Source of the DNA: Nitrososphaerota archaeon
GTDB lineage: Archaea > Thermoproteota > Nitrososphaeria > Nitrososphaerales > Gagatemarchaeaceae
DNA length: 38,335 bases
Reading direction: 5' to 3'
NCBI GenBank assembly: GCA_027886905.1
Contig: JAPCJO010000012.1
Coordinates: forward strand, 1-38,335
Part shown: positions 29,977-38,107 of the stretch, piece after piece
Layout: each line of letters opens with the position of its first letter
Position numbering within the stretch: position 1 is the stretch's first letter
Translations under genes and position numbers: made by a program
Notes under the pieces: generated by a model
Told to the model about the DNA's origin: nothing
Database searches by the model: none
What the model saw: the letters and a program-made list of their open reading frames with translations, nothing else

Positions 29977-30774
29977 TCACCCAGCGGAATTTCCTTCCGC
30001 GATTATCCTGAAGTACGTGTCTCCGTTGTCCAAATCGTACGGAAGCCCCAGAACATTCCAAGGACTTGACTTTGGAATGGAAACTGTGCAACCAACTCCT
30101 GGGCTGTAGTCCGGCATCCCATTTCCAGCCGTGATTTCTCCATAATCTCCGCAAATCTCGACATCCCCGCCTCCCAGTCTGAAGGCGCTCAGCCCGCCCT
30201 GAACCTGAGAGTGCAGGTCGAGCTCGTAGGTCCCGCTTGCGCCAGGATTGGCTGTGATGGCGACCGCGACCACGGCTCCTTCATTCTCGTTGGTCGGTCC
30301 GCCCAAGACGAGCTGATCCTGGCTCGCGGTGATCGTGAAATTCGAGCCTCCATCAAAAGACCTCACCGTCCCATTCCCGTACTGGACCGCGTAGATGTCC
30401 AAGAAAGCGGTCATGTCCAACGTGACTGGAGGAGCATCCTGGTTATAGTAGTAGAGTTGAAGGCAAATGATGGCGGGGGCGCTCGTCCCAACCAGGACGT
30501 CTCCGTTAGCAGAGGGATGCGAGATGTCCGAGCAGTCCGCAGGGAGGGTCTGGTTGACCTGAGAAGACTGCGAAGTCGAGCCGTATGACAACGCAACGCT
30601 GGAGTTCGTCGCGCTTGCGGTGGTCGGGCCAGTCGATTGCTGGGTCGAGCTTGACGCCCGGGGTCCACTCTCCTCTTGTTGCGATGTGACTGCGAAGATA
30701 ACAGTTGCAGCAACAACGAGAACGACGACTAGGAGGACGACCATGGAGGAGACTCCCGCCCGGTCGGTTCTCAT
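29977..30774 (-). CDS. Anchored secreted protein, possibly pilin-like
   Basis: The 265-residue product begins MRTDRAGVSSMVVLLVVVLV. This resembles archaeal type IV pilin-like N-termini (basic residue, Gly/Ala, then SS and a hydrophobic helix), although a simple signal anchor is equally possible. A Ser/Thr/Gln-rich stalk (about 32-75) leads to an extracellular beta-rich domain with four cysteines (C81, C104, C208 and C229 approximately) and sequons such as NFT and NQT. The C-terminal portion includes GGGDVEICGDYGEITAGNGM. No named family. The ATG at 30774 fits the signal. Nothing ties it to the adjacent genes. Confidence 0.7.
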   Translation of the reverse strand: MRTDRAGVSSMVVLLVVVLVVAATVIFAVTSQQEESGPRASSSTQQSTGPTTASATNSSVALSYGSTSQSSQVNQTLPADCSDISHPSANGDVLVGTSAPAIICLQLYYYNQDAPPVTLDMTAFLDIYAVQYGNGTVRSFDGGSNFTITASQDQLVLGGPTNENEGAVVAVAITANPGASGTYELDLHSQVQGGLSAFRLGGGDVEICGDYGEITAGNGMPDYSPGVGCTVSIPKSSPWNVLGLPYDLDNGDTYFRIIAEGNSAG

Positions 30775-30879
30775 TGTGTCTCAAGCCGGCCATTTTGATT
30801 AATACTTTTGTCCGAATCGAGATAGGTCCAACACGCCCGATCTCGCTACGCTTATCTCGCTGGAGCCCCCCGAGTTGTT

Positions 30880-31869
30880 ATGGAGTCGGAAGGGTCGGCC
30901 GTCGCCTCGCCGACGCCTCGCTCCAGGGGCCGCCCCCTTCTCGGACTCGTCTTCCTTCTCGCTGTGGCCTTCGGGCTGCTCTCCACAGTCCCATTCTTGG
31001 CCCTCGCGCTGGTCTATGGGCCGAACACCGCTGAGAGCATAATCCAGGCAGACATGACGGAAATCCTGTGGCTGCTGAGGTCCTGGGAGTTCGTGTTCTT
31101 CCTGGTCTTCTACCGGCTTGGAAGCCGTTTCGACTTCCGACGCCAATACGCCTGGCTGGCCGCCCTGTGTCTAGCCGGGGTCTTCATAGGGGCCCTCCCC
31201 GAGCTCATCTCGATACAGGCAGCGCCCGGCACCTCGTCAGCCACTTTCGGCTTCGCGTTCCAGGGTGTTGGCCTCGGGAGCGCTGTCTCCGTTATCGTCG
31301 CGTTCTTCGACAACGCTTTCCAGGATTTCCCCTTTCCGTTCGCCGGCCTCACGTTGGCCTTCGTCATAGGGCAGGCGCGTCTCAGGGTCTCTTCGGGAGG
31401 CCGTCTCCTTCCGCCACGAGCCTTGGCCCTGGGGTTCGCAATCACCACGACGGCGTTCCTCGCCTCCGGAATCGCCTATGTCGTCGGGTCGCGATTGGCA
31501 GGCTTGTCCGCGTTCGTTGTCTCCCCTCCATACAACTCCTACGCCTATGATTTCTTCTACCCGTTTTTCTTCTTCTTCGCGTTCTACTTTGTCGGCAAGA
31601 GGCTGCTTGAATCCCAGGGCGGAATGGTCGCGTTCGCAGTCTGCGTCTTCGCTGCCGGAGTGCTCGGTTACCTGGTCGGCGATCCGCTCGCCTACTACCT
31701 TAGGACCTTCGCCTCCCCGGGCCAACCCTTCCCTCCGTTCGCCTACGGTGCCTCATTCTTGGAGGCCGCGCTCGTGCGAGGTGGCTACGTGCTGACCTTG
31801 GGGCAAGCGGGTGCGTCCCTAGGGTTCGTCCGTAGCATGCGACGCCGTTCAGATATCATGGTCGCGTAG
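30880..31869 (+). CDS. Polytopic membrane protein of unknown function
   Basis: The 329-residue protein has about eight hydrophobic segments, starting near residue 21 (LLGLVFLLAVAFGLLSTVPF). One very aromatic segment (YDFFYPFFFFFAFYFVGKRL, about 226-245) stands out. The N-terminus (Ser/Pro/Arg-rich) and the C-terminus (RSMRRRSDIM) are probably cytoplasmic. No motif identifies a transporter or enzyme family. A TATA-like GCTTATCTC about 28 nt before the ATG supports the start. It is a single gene; the following glyoxalase gene has its own promoter. Confidence 0.7.
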   Translation: MESEGSAVASPTPRSRGRPLLGLVFLLAVAFGLLSTVPFLALALVYGPNTAESIIQADMTEILWLLRSWEFVFFLVFYRLGSRFDFRRQYAWLAALCLAGVFIGALPELISIQAAPGTSSATFGFAFQGVGLGSAVSVIVAFFDNAFQDFPFPFAGLTLAFVIGQARLRVSSGGRLLPPRALALGFAITTTAFLASGIAYVVGSRLAGLSAFVVSPPYNSYAYDFFYPFFFFFAFYFVGKRLLESQGGMVAFAVCVFAAGVLGYLVGDPLAYYLRTFASPGQPFPPFAYGASFLEAALVRGGYVLTLGQAGASLGFVRSMRRRSDIMVA

Positions 31870-31923
31870 CCGTTCCCAGTCTGGCCTGCGCGGCCTCGCT
31901 TGCTTCCACCCGGCCGCGACTCA

Positions 31924-31934
31924 GGCTTTTATGC
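31924..31934 (+). promoter_or_regulatory. TATA box of the glyoxalase-TiaS-MutS operon
   Basis: GGCTTTTATGC is centred about 28 nt before the ATG at 31958 and contains an earlier in-frame ATG (31931). The earlier ATG would lie upstream of the transcription start, so 31958 is preferred. Confidence 0.55.
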
Positions 31935-31957
31935 ATCCTTCCTCTCGGTGCGTGGAA

Positions 31958-32344
31958 ATGGAAGCGAAGCTCATCTACACGGGGATAAGGGTCAAGGACA
32001 TGGAGAAGTCCATCGAGTTCTACACGAAGCTCCTCGGGATGAGGGTCACGGGAAGGACCAAGATCGAGGCGACGAAGGGCGAGACGGTGGGCCTCGTGAG
32101 CGAAGAGGGCGGGCACCTCCTAGAGCTCAACTACTACGGAGAGGGGAGCGACTTCCACACCAAGTACGCCGCGGGAGACGGGCTGGACCACCTCGCCTTC
32201 CAGGTCGACGACCTCAAGAAGGCCCTGGCGGAGGCCGCGAAGGCGGGCTATCCAGTGGTGCTCGACATGAAGACGAAGACCAGCCGCTGGACCTACATAA
32301 AGGACCCCAACGGGATCTACATCGAGCTCTTCGGAAAGTCTTGA
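31958..32344 (+). CDS. VOC superfamily (glyoxalase-like) protein
   Basis: The 128-residue product has the paired beta-alpha-beta-beta-beta units of the vicinal oxygen chelate fold: LIYTGIRVKDMEKSIEFYTK with LLGMRV, HLLELNYYG, then GLDHLAFQVDDLKKALAEA and WTYIKDPNGIYIELFG. Glyoxalase I and methylmalonyl-CoA epimerase share this layout. The metal ligands look like Glu (LLELNYY), His (LDHLAF) and Glu (IELFG). The first ligand, usually His in strand one, is Thr here (IYTGI), so activity may differ. It begins the TiaS-MutS operon: the tiaS ATG is 4 nt after its stop. Lactoylglutathione lyase is a frequent automatic label but substrate is unknown. Confidence 0.85.
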   Translation: MEAKLIYTGIRVKDMEKSIEFYTKLLGMRVTGRTKIEATKGETVGLVSEEGGHLLELNYYGEGSDFHTKYAAGDGLDHLAFQVDDLKKALAEAAKAGYPVVLDMKTKTSRWTYIKDPNGIYIELFGKS

Positions 32345-32348
32345 GACC

Positions 32349-33689
32349 ATGAGATACCTCCTCGGCATCGACGACACTGACTCCAGGTTCGGCCACTGCA
32401 CGACCCACCTCGGCTACCTCGTAGCCTTGGAACTCGCCCGCATAGGCTGCACCTTCCCCGCCTACCCGCGCCTGGTAAGGCTCAACCCCAACGTGCCCTT
32501 CAAGACGAGGGGGAACGCGGCGGTCTGCGTAGAGTTCGAGGCCAACACGGCGGGCCTGTGCGACAAGGCCTTCGCCGCCGCGGAGCGGCTCCTCGAGGAG
32601 GAAGCGGACGTCGAGAACGGCGCCAACGCGGCCCTCTTGATGGCCTCCAAGGAAACCGGCGACGCGGAGTTCTTCAGGCGGGTCTACCTCAGGGCGGTCA
32701 GCGGCATCGTGAACTACAGGGGGGTAATCCGCGCCGTCTCCGAGATAGGTATCCGCCACAGGCTCCTGGGCAACGGGATGGGCGTCGTCGGCGCCGCCTC
32801 GAGCATGGGGTTCTCCTGCGATTCTGATGACCACACATACGAGCTCATCGCATACCGTAGGCCCGAGAACTGCGGGACGCGAAGGGCAGTCGACCCCGGG
32901 TCGGTGGTCGAGATGGAGGCCGCGACCTTCCCTCACACTTTCAACAGCTACGACCACGAGTCAGGGCGGGTGCTCTTGTCCCCGACCGGCCCGGACCCCG
33001 TCCTCGTGGGCGTGAGGGGGGACTCCCCCAAGGCCGTGCTCGAGGCGTTCCAGAAAATCCGGACTGGGGAGGAGCCTCTGGGGCACATCATTTACGCGAC
33101 AAACCAGTGCACCGACGCGCACCTTAGGAGCCGGCTCTCGACGCCCCTCAAGGCCTTCTCGGCGGGCTGGCTGGAGGGCGACGTCGCCTCGGTCCAGCCG
33201 TCCCGGGGCGGCCACCTGATGCTCCAGCTTCGAGCCCACGACTCCACACTGTGCTGCATGGTCTACGAGCCCTCGGGGGACCTCAGGCGCGTCGCCCGCC
33301 TCCTGAGGCCCGGGGACTCCGTGAGGGTCTCCGGCGGGGTCAGAAGGGCGTCGTCGAAGAACCCCGCGGTCATCAACGTCGAAAAAATCGACGTCCTCTC
33401 GACCTCTCACCAACATATTAAGGCCCCCCAGCGGTGCGTCATCTGCGGGTCGGGAATGAAATCCGAGGGAAGAGGGAAGGGATACCAGTGCAAGAGGTGC
33501 GGTCGCAAGAGCGCCGAGGGGGCGGGAGCGCTCAAGCCGACCTCCGCGGGAGTCCACCCCGGCACGTACCTTCCGTCCCCGCGCGCGCAGAGGCACCTCA
33601 CCAAGCAGCTGATACGCTACGGCAACGAGGCGGTTGGAAGCCACGCCTTCGTCGAAGGCTGGGCGACGATAGGGTCGAGCTCCAGATGA
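32349..33689 (+). CDS. tiaS: tRNA(Ile2) 2-agmatinylcytidine synthetase TiaS
   Basis: TiaS attaches agmatine to C34 of the tRNA-Ile that reads AUA, an archaea-specific and essential modification. The 446-residue protein begins MRYLLGIDDTDSRFGHCTTH, the family's nucleotide/kinase signature, followed by NPNVPFKTRGNAAVCVEF. The central part has the TCKD-type catalytic domain (GNGMGVVGAASSMGF, then GTRRAVDPGSV). An OB-fold domain follows (about 265-345). The end has a zinc ribbon: CVICGSGM and CKRCGRKS (about 361-388). Length is normal. The ATG is 4 nt after the glyoxalase gene and the stop overlaps the next start (ATGA). Confidence 0.95.
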   Translation: MRYLLGIDDTDSRFGHCTTHLGYLVALELARIGCTFPAYPRLVRLNPNVPFKTRGNAAVCVEFEANTAGLCDKAFAAAERLLEEEADVENGANAALLMASKETGDAEFFRRVYLRAVSGIVNYRGVIRAVSEIGIRHRLLGNGMGVVGAASSMGFSCDSDDHTYELIAYRRPENCGTRRAVDPGSVVEMEAATFPHTFNSYDHESGRVLLSPTGPDPVLVGVRGDSPKAVLEAFQKIRTGEEPLGHIIYATNQCTDAHLRSRLSTPLKAFSAGWLEGDVASVQPSRGGHLMLQLRAHDSTLCCMVYEPSGDLRRVARLLRPGDSVRVSGGVRRASSKNPAVINVEKIDVLSTSHQHIKAPQRCVICGSGMKSEGRGKGYQCKRCGRKSAEGAGALKPTSAGVHPGTYLPSPRAQRHLTKQLIRYGNEAVGSHAFVEGWATIGSSSR

Positions 33690-35212
33690 CCTTCCACAGC
33701 ATCTTGTTTGAAAGGCCGGAGGATCGCACAGAGCCATGGCCGGCGGCCCCAGACTTCTTCATCGACCTGAACCTGGACCAGGTGGTCGACGACATCATCG
33801 CCGGAAGAGAGGAGTACGGCCTGAAGCCCTTCTTCCTCGCCCCCCTGAAGAGCGTCGGCGCGATTGAGTATCGTCACGAGATAATGCGGGAGCTCGAGGC
33901 CGCCCGCACCCGCGACGCCATCCAGTCCTTCGCCCAGGCTATGAGCAGGACGCGCCGATACTGGGGCATATCCGCGAAGATCATCGACAAGAACGTCAAG
34001 CAAGGGTGGTTCCTGAACGCAGTGGAGGCGTACTGCGATGCGGTTGGAGGCCTTGCGCGCGACCTGGAAGCCGCGGGTCCCAAGTCGCGGGGGCTCTCCT
34101 CCTTCCTCGAGTATCTGAAGAAGTACGCCGAGTCGAGCGAGTTCACGTCTCTGTCAGCAGAGACCAAGAAGGTCAGGGCAGACCTGTCCACGGCCAAGTA
34201 CTGCCTGCTCATCAGGGGCAACCAGTTCTCCGTCCGCAAGTACGAGGGGGAGGCGGAGTACAGCGCGGAGGTGGAGAGGACGTTCCAGAAGTTCAAGCAG
34301 GGGGCGGCGAAGGACTATCGCATCGAAATCCCAGACTTCCTCGACGTCAACCACCTCGAAGAGGCGGCCCTCGACTTCGTGGCGAAGCTGTATCCAGAGA
34401 TATTCCAAGGCCTCGACGCCTACTGCGCGAGGCACCCCAACTTCCTCGAAAGCACAATCGCCACCTTCGACCGCGAGGTCCAGTTCTACGTCGCAAACCT
34501 AGACCTGGTGGCGCAGCTAAGGGCGACTGGCCTGCAATTCTGCTACCCCGAGGTCTCGGAGAGCAAGGAGGTCTCCAGCCGCGAAAGCTTCGACCTGGCC
34601 CTCGCCGTCAAGCTGATGCGCGAAAAGTCGTACGTCGTCACCAACGACTTCTACCTCAAGGGTGACGAGCGGATATTGGTGGTCAACGGCCCCAACCAGG
34701 GCGGCAAGACGACCTTTGCGCGGGCGTTCGCGCAGCAGCACTACCTGGCCAGCCTCGGCTGCCCCGTCCCTGGGAGGGAGGCGCGGCTCTTCCTCTTCGA
34801 CAGGATCTTCACGCACTTCGAGCGGGAGGAGGACATCAGCGACCTCAGGAGCAAGCTGGAGGACGACCTGGTAAGGATCCACGCCATCCTCGACAAGTGC
34901 ACGCCCAACAGCATCGTCATAGTCAACGAGCTCTTCAGCTCCAGCGCCCTGCCCGACGCCGTCTTCCTCGGGAAGAAGGTGCTCGACAGGATAATACAAC
35001 TGGACTCGCTCTGCATCTATGTGACCTTCCTCGACGAGCTCTCCTCTCTGGAGAAGACCGTCAGCATGCTTAGCACGATTAGGGCCGACAACCCCGAGGT
35101 GTGCACGTTCAAGATCGTGAGGCGCCCCGCGGACGGGCTCGCGTACGCCCAGGCGATAGCCAACAAGTACCAGCTCTCCTACGAGCGCATAAAGGAGCGA
35201 ATACGGTCATGA
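33686..35212 (+). CDS. MutS-family ATPase, paralog A (no mismatch-recognition domain)
   Basis: From the ATG at 33686 (overlapping the tiaS stop) the protein has 508 residues. A longer upstream frame is an out-of-frame shadow of tiaS. The first 330 residues are helical, like MutS core/lever domains. The MutS ATPase follows: Walker A GPNQGGKTT (335-343), the FTHFEREEDISDLRSKLEDD loop that resembles the MutS signature between Walker A and B, and Walker B-like IVIVNELFSSS (Asn414-Glu415). Canonical MutS has Asp-Glu there. The mismatch-binding domain I and the clamp are absent or much reduced. The stop overlaps the next start (ATGA), and the neighbour is a paralog, so a heterodimer is likely. Substrate unknown. 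Confidence 0.85.
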   Translation: MTFHSILFERPEDRTEPWPAAPDFFIDLNLDQVVDDIIAGREEYGLKPFFLAPLKSVGAIEYRHEIMRELEAARTRDAIQSFAQAMSRTRRYWGISAKIIDKNVKQGWFLNAVEAYCDAVGGLARDLEAAGPKSRGLSSFLEYLKKYAESSEFTSLSAETKKVRADLSTAKYCLLIRGNQFSVRKYEGEAEYSAEVERTFQKFKQGAAKDYRIEIPDFLDVNHLEEAALDFVAKLYPEIFQGLDAYCARHPNFLESTIATFDREVQFYVANLDLVAQLRATGLQFCYPEVSESKEVSSRESFDLALAVKLMREKSYVVTNDFYLKGDERILVVNGPNQGGKTTFARAFAQQHYLASLGCPVPGREARLFLFDRIFTHFEREEDISDLRSKLEDDLVRIHAILDKCTPNSIVIVNELFSSSALPDAVFLGKKVLDRIIQLDSLCIYVTFLDELSSLEKTVSMLSTIRADNPEVCTFKIVRRPADGLAYAQAIANKYQLSYERIKERIRS

Positions 35213-36750
35213 AGGTCCTCCTCATGCACAGGGATCGCACATTCGACACCCAGCGGAAGATGCCGCCCAACGAGCTGGCCCTGATGCAAGACCTGGAGCT
35301 GGGCGTCCTCCTGAGCGCCATGGCGGGCGAAGACAAGTTCCTCCAGGAGGTGACGAGAAGGGCAATCCTTTCGGGCCTCGCGGACATCGACGAGATACTC
35401 TATCGCCAGAGCACGCTCAAGGACTGCCTGAAGAATCATCGCGTCGTCAGGGACATCTACAAGGTCGCGGAAGAGACTACCGCGAGCGAGAAGGGGATCT
35501 GGGGCTGGTACAACCCCTACAAGTCCACCGACCAGATCCTCGGCAGGTCGGTGAAGGTCCTCCAGCTCTGCGTCGGGAAGCTCAACGAGCTCAGGGGCAT
35601 CGTCGACCAGCACTCCGGCGAGTTCGAGTCGGAAGGCTTCAAGGCGCTCTTCGCGATGCTCAAGGGGGAGCTCTCCGACGAGTACCTCGCAAGCGTCCAG
35701 GCCCTCCTGAACGGGCTCGAGTCCAGCGACGGGACCCTCATCAAGGCCGAGCTGGGACAGGGCAACAAGGGCACTAACTACGCCCTCTGCAGGCAGCCGG
35801 AGAAGAAGCAGGGCAGGATGGCCCGGGTTTTCGGCACCAACGAGCCCCGCCAGTTCACCTACAGTCTGGACACCAACGACAACACCGGCACCGAGATGCT
35901 GTCGAAGCTCCGCGACAGAGGGATAAACGAGGTCGCCAACACGCTGGCTCAGTCCTCCGACCACGTCCTCGGGTTCTTCACCTCTCTCCGGACGGAGCTG
36001 GCCTTCTACGTCGGCTGCCTGAACCTGCAAGACCTGCTGACCCGCAAGGGCGAGCCCACGTGCTTCCCAACTCCGCGGGCGAGGGGCGGAAGAGCCCTCT
36101 CCTTCGAGGGGCTTTACGACGCTGCCTTGGCCCTGAAGCTGAACCAGAGGGTGGTGCCGAACGATCTGAACGCCGAGGGAAAGGACCTCGTGGTCATCAC
36201 GGGCGCGAATCGGGGAGGCAAGTCGACCCTTCTGCGGAGCATAGGCCTGGCCCAGCTGATGATGCAGTGCGGCGCGTTCGTCGCGGCCAAGTCCTTCGCC
36301 TCAGACCTGAGCGAGGGCCTCTTCACGCACTTCAAGCGGGAGGAGGACACGACCATGAGGAGCGGCAAGCTCGACGAGGAGCTGAGGAGGATGAGCGAGA
36401 TAGTGGACAACCTCTCCTCGGACTCCGCCGTTCTGTTTAACGAGTCCTTCGCCGCCACGAACGAAAGGGAGGGCTCGGAGATCTCTAGGCAGATAGTCGG
36501 CGCCCTCCTAGAGAGGCGGGTAAAGGTCTTCTTCGTCACCCACCAGTACGAGTTCGCGCACAGCCTCTACGAGAGGAAGATGGCGAACGCGGTCTTCCTC
36601 AGAGCCGAGAGGAAGACGGGCGGAGAGCGCACCTTCAAGGTGGTCGAGGGGGAGCCGCTGGAGACCAGCTACGGCGAGGACCTTTACGACCGCATATTCC
36701 TCGGAGCCGCGCCCGCTCCCGCGCCGGCCGCGCCTGCGACGACCCGATGA
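35209..36750 (+). CDS. MutS-family ATPase, paralog B
   Basis: The 513-residue product starts at the ATG overlapping the previous stop. An N-terminal helical region (about 1-300) is followed by GANRGGKST (332-340), the FTHFKREEDTTMRSGKLDEE loop, and AVLFNESFAATNEREGSEIS (Asn411-Glu412 in place of Walker B Asp-Glu). A final FFVTHQYEFAH (sensor His) completes the ATPase. The two paralogs share the FTHF-x-REED element and the same Asn substitution, so they likely arose by duplication and act as a pair, as eukaryotic MSH dimers do. The C-terminal tail is Ala/Pro-rich. No mismatch-recognition domain is present. It is the last gene of the operon; the fluoride-riboswitch promoter follows. Confidence 0.85.
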   Translation: MKVLLMHRDRTFDTQRKMPPNELALMQDLELGVLLSAMAGEDKFLQEVTRRAILSGLADIDEILYRQSTLKDCLKNHRVVRDIYKVAEETTASEKGIWGWYNPYKSTDQILGRSVKVLQLCVGKLNELRGIVDQHSGEFESEGFKALFAMLKGELSDEYLASVQALLNGLESSDGTLIKAELGQGNKGTNYALCRQPEKKQGRMARVFGTNEPRQFTYSLDTNDNTGTEMLSKLRDRGINEVANTLAQSSDHVLGFFTSLRTELAFYVGCLNLQDLLTRKGEPTCFPTPRARGGRALSFEGLYDAALALKLNQRVVPNDLNAEGKDLVVITGANRGGKSTLLRSIGLAQLMMQCGAFVAAKSFASDLSEGLFTHFKREEDTTMRSGKLDEELRRMSEIVDNLSSDSAVLFNESFAATNEREGSEISRQIVGALLERRVKVFFVTHQYEFAHSLYERKMANAVFLRAERKTGGERTFKVVEGEPLETSYGEDLYDRIFLGAAPAPAPAAPATTR

Positions 36751-36768
36751 GCCGGCCGAGCGGTTGCG

Positions 36769-36783
36769 TCGAAAAGCTTAAGA
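36769..36783 (+). promoter_or_regulatory. TATA box of the crcB transcript
   Basis: GAAAAGCTTAAGATT contains a BRE-like GAAAA and a TTAAG core about 28 nt before the first riboswitch stem at 36808, so the aptamer would sit at the very 5' end of the mRNA. Confidence 0.55.
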
Positions 36784-36806
36784 TTGAATCCGCTCCAAAC
36801 GACTGT

Positions 36807-36866
36807 CGGCGGTGGGGCTCGCCATAACCGCTCGCAATAGAAATGTGAGCCAATAGCTCCTACAAG
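36807..36866 (+). ncRNA. Fluoride riboswitch (crcB motif) upstream of crcB
   Basis: The 5' leader of crcB matches the crcB-motif fluoride aptamer. Stem one pairs GGCG (36808-36811) with CGCC (36820-36823). Stem two pairs GCTCGCA (36830-36836) with TGTGAGC (36844-36850), including one G-U. The pseudoknot pairs GGGGCT (36814-36819) with AGCTCC (36855-36860), with one G-U, followed by the conserved TAC. The conserved ATAACC linker before stem two is also present. Fluoride binding should favour expression of the exporter. The expression platform (36867-36897) is A-rich, with GCGGGA near the ATG, so control of translation or of early termination are both possible. Confidence 0.9.
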
Positions 36867-36897
36867 ACAAAACAAAAGCGAGCGGGAATGATACACG

Positions 36898-37278
36898 ATG
36901 AAGTATGACCTACTATACCTGGCGGCGGGGGCACTCGTAGCCGTCTACCTTCGCTACAAGGTCACCGGCGACAACCTCTTCGTCGGGAGCCTCCCAGTCT
37001 CGGTCCTGCTGATCAACATCTTGGGGAGCTTCATCCTGGGGGCGAGCTCTACCGCCGTGACCGAGCTTGGCCTCGACGAGCGCTACACCCTTCTCATAGG
37101 GGTGGGCTTCTGCGGGACCCTGACCACAATGTCCACCTTCGCATTCGAGACGGTGAACATGGCGAGCGTCGGGGAGTTAGCCCTCGCGGGAGTGAACGTC
37201 CTCCTCAACGTCGGCGCGTCGCTCGGCGCAATCATATTAGGAAGAGCGGTCGTGACCCTCCTGCTCGGTCTTGGGTAG
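36898..37278 (+). CDS. crcB: Fluoride exporter CrcB (Fluc channel)
   Basis: The 126-residue protein has four membrane helices and the Fluc hallmarks: AAGALVAVYLRYKV near the N-terminus (usually GGxxGxxxRY; the second Gly is Val here), INILGSFILGASS (Asn near 38), and GFCGTLTTMSTFAFETV (about 74-90) with the Thr/Ser/Phe residues that line the fluoride path. Fluc channels are dual-topology dimers that export fluoride. A fluoride riboswitch lies in its leader and the DUF190 gene follows 8 nt after the stop, the usual partner. Single-gene form with normal length. Confidence 0.95.
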   Translation: MKYDLLYLAAGALVAVYLRYKVTGDNLFVGSLPVSVLLINILGSFILGASSTAVTELGLDERYTLLIGVGFCGTLTTMSTFAFETVNMASVGELALAGVNVLLNVGASLGAIILGRAVVTLLLGLG

Positions 37279-37286
37279 ATCTTCAC

Positions 37287-37622
37287 ATGGTCGCTGACTC
37301 CAGCCTCCCCGCGCCTAGGAAGATGTTGAGGCTCACCGTCATAGTCAAGGCGAGGGACTCGTTCAATGGGAAGCCGATGGTCGACGTCCTTATCTCGCTC
37401 TTCAAGGACGCAGGGATCTCAGGCGCGACCGTGACGCACGCGGCTAGAGGCTACGGCGCCCGCGGGGTCGCCAGGGCGGACATCTTGGGGCTCTCCGTCA
37501 ACCTTCCCACGATCATCGAGACCGTCGCCGACCACGACAAGGTGGGCGAGCTCCTCCCGGAGATCCACCGCATGGTGGGGAGCGACGGCTTGATAACGAC
37601 GGAAGAAGTCAACGTCTACTGA
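37287..37622 (+). CDS. DUF190 family protein
   Basis: The 111-residue product matches DUF190, a PII-like ferredoxin-fold family that is often encoded next to crcB: MLRLTVIVKARDSFNGKPMV, then LFKDAGISGATVTHAARGYG, SVNLPTIIETVADHDKVGEL and the end GLITTEEVNVY. The ATG at 37287 gives a short N-terminal extension before MLRLTV (ATG at 37323). Either start is possible, but coupling to crcB favours the first. It probably acts in the cytoplasm together with CrcB and is under the same fluoride riboswitch; its precise role is unknown. Confidence 0.88.
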   Translation: MVADSSLPAPRKMLRLTVIVKARDSFNGKPMVDVLISLFKDAGISGATVTHAARGYGARGVARADILGLSVNLPTIIETVADHDKVGELLPEIHRMVGSDGLITTEEVNVY

Positions 37623-37661
37623 AAGGTCAACAGCGACAGCGGAGTTTGGAGGATAGGCCGG

Positions 37662-38084
37662 TCATTCTTCTATCCCTTCAAGGAACCACTTTGCGAGGGT
37701 CACCTCGTTGGAATTCCCGCGCCTCTCGACGTGGACGATGCCCCTCTCCGCCAGGGCCGCGACCACCCTGTGGGTCTTCAGCCTTGAGAGCCCCGCCTCC
37801 CGAGTGATGAACTTCTGGACGTAGCTGCCGCCGTGGACCTTGATGACGCCGACCACCTTCCGCTCGTCCGGCTTGAGGGTGCGCATCACGATGGCGCTCG
37901 CGTCCCTTCCCGCGGGATCGGCGCCGGTGGAGTAGTAGCCCTTCATCTCGGGCAAGACGAGGAAGTAGATTACTCCGACCATGCTCGCTAGGACCGTGAA
38001 CAGGAACAGAAGAGTCGAGAGAGGGATCACGAGCGGAAGTCCGGCGGGGAAGCCTTGGGCGAGGATTTGCAGAAACTCCTGCAA
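37662..38084 (-). CDS. Membrane-anchored winged-helix regulator
   Basis: The trustworthy part of the frame starts near TTG at 38084 (140 residues). The longer frame to 38210 is out of phase with, and overlaps, the small membrane protein gene at 38108-38218. One long or two short membrane segments (about 13-42, GLPLVIPLSTLLFLFTVLAS then VIYFLVLPEM) are followed by a linker and a C-terminal winged helix: LKPDERKVVGVIKVHGGSYV, SRLKTHRVVAALAERGIVHV and the wing ERRGNSNEVTLA. Such membrane-tethered helix-turn-helix proteins are typical of archaea and may sense envelope signals. The stop is convergent with the DUF190 gene, 37 nt away. Confidence 0.72.
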   Translation of the reverse strand: MQEFLQILAQGFPAGLPLVIPLSTLLFLFTVLASMVGVIYFLVLPEMKGYYSTGADPAGRDASAIVMRTLKPDERKVVGVIKVHGGSYVQKFITREAGLSRLKTHRVVAALAERGIVHVERRGNSNEVTLAKWFLEGIEE

Positions 38085-38107
38085 GGGCGACGAGGTCGGC
38101 GCGAAGG

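Noticed and set aside
33640-33662. GTCGAAGGCTGG in tiaS as a fifth RAM-end repeat
   Set aside because: The match is about 12 bases, inside a conserved coding region, with no flanking similarity or stop codon.
33434-33685. N-terminal extension of MutS-like paralog A
   Set aside because: It is out-of-frame translation of the tiaS zinc-ribbon end. The ATG at 33686 overlaps the tiaS stop and begins natural sequence.
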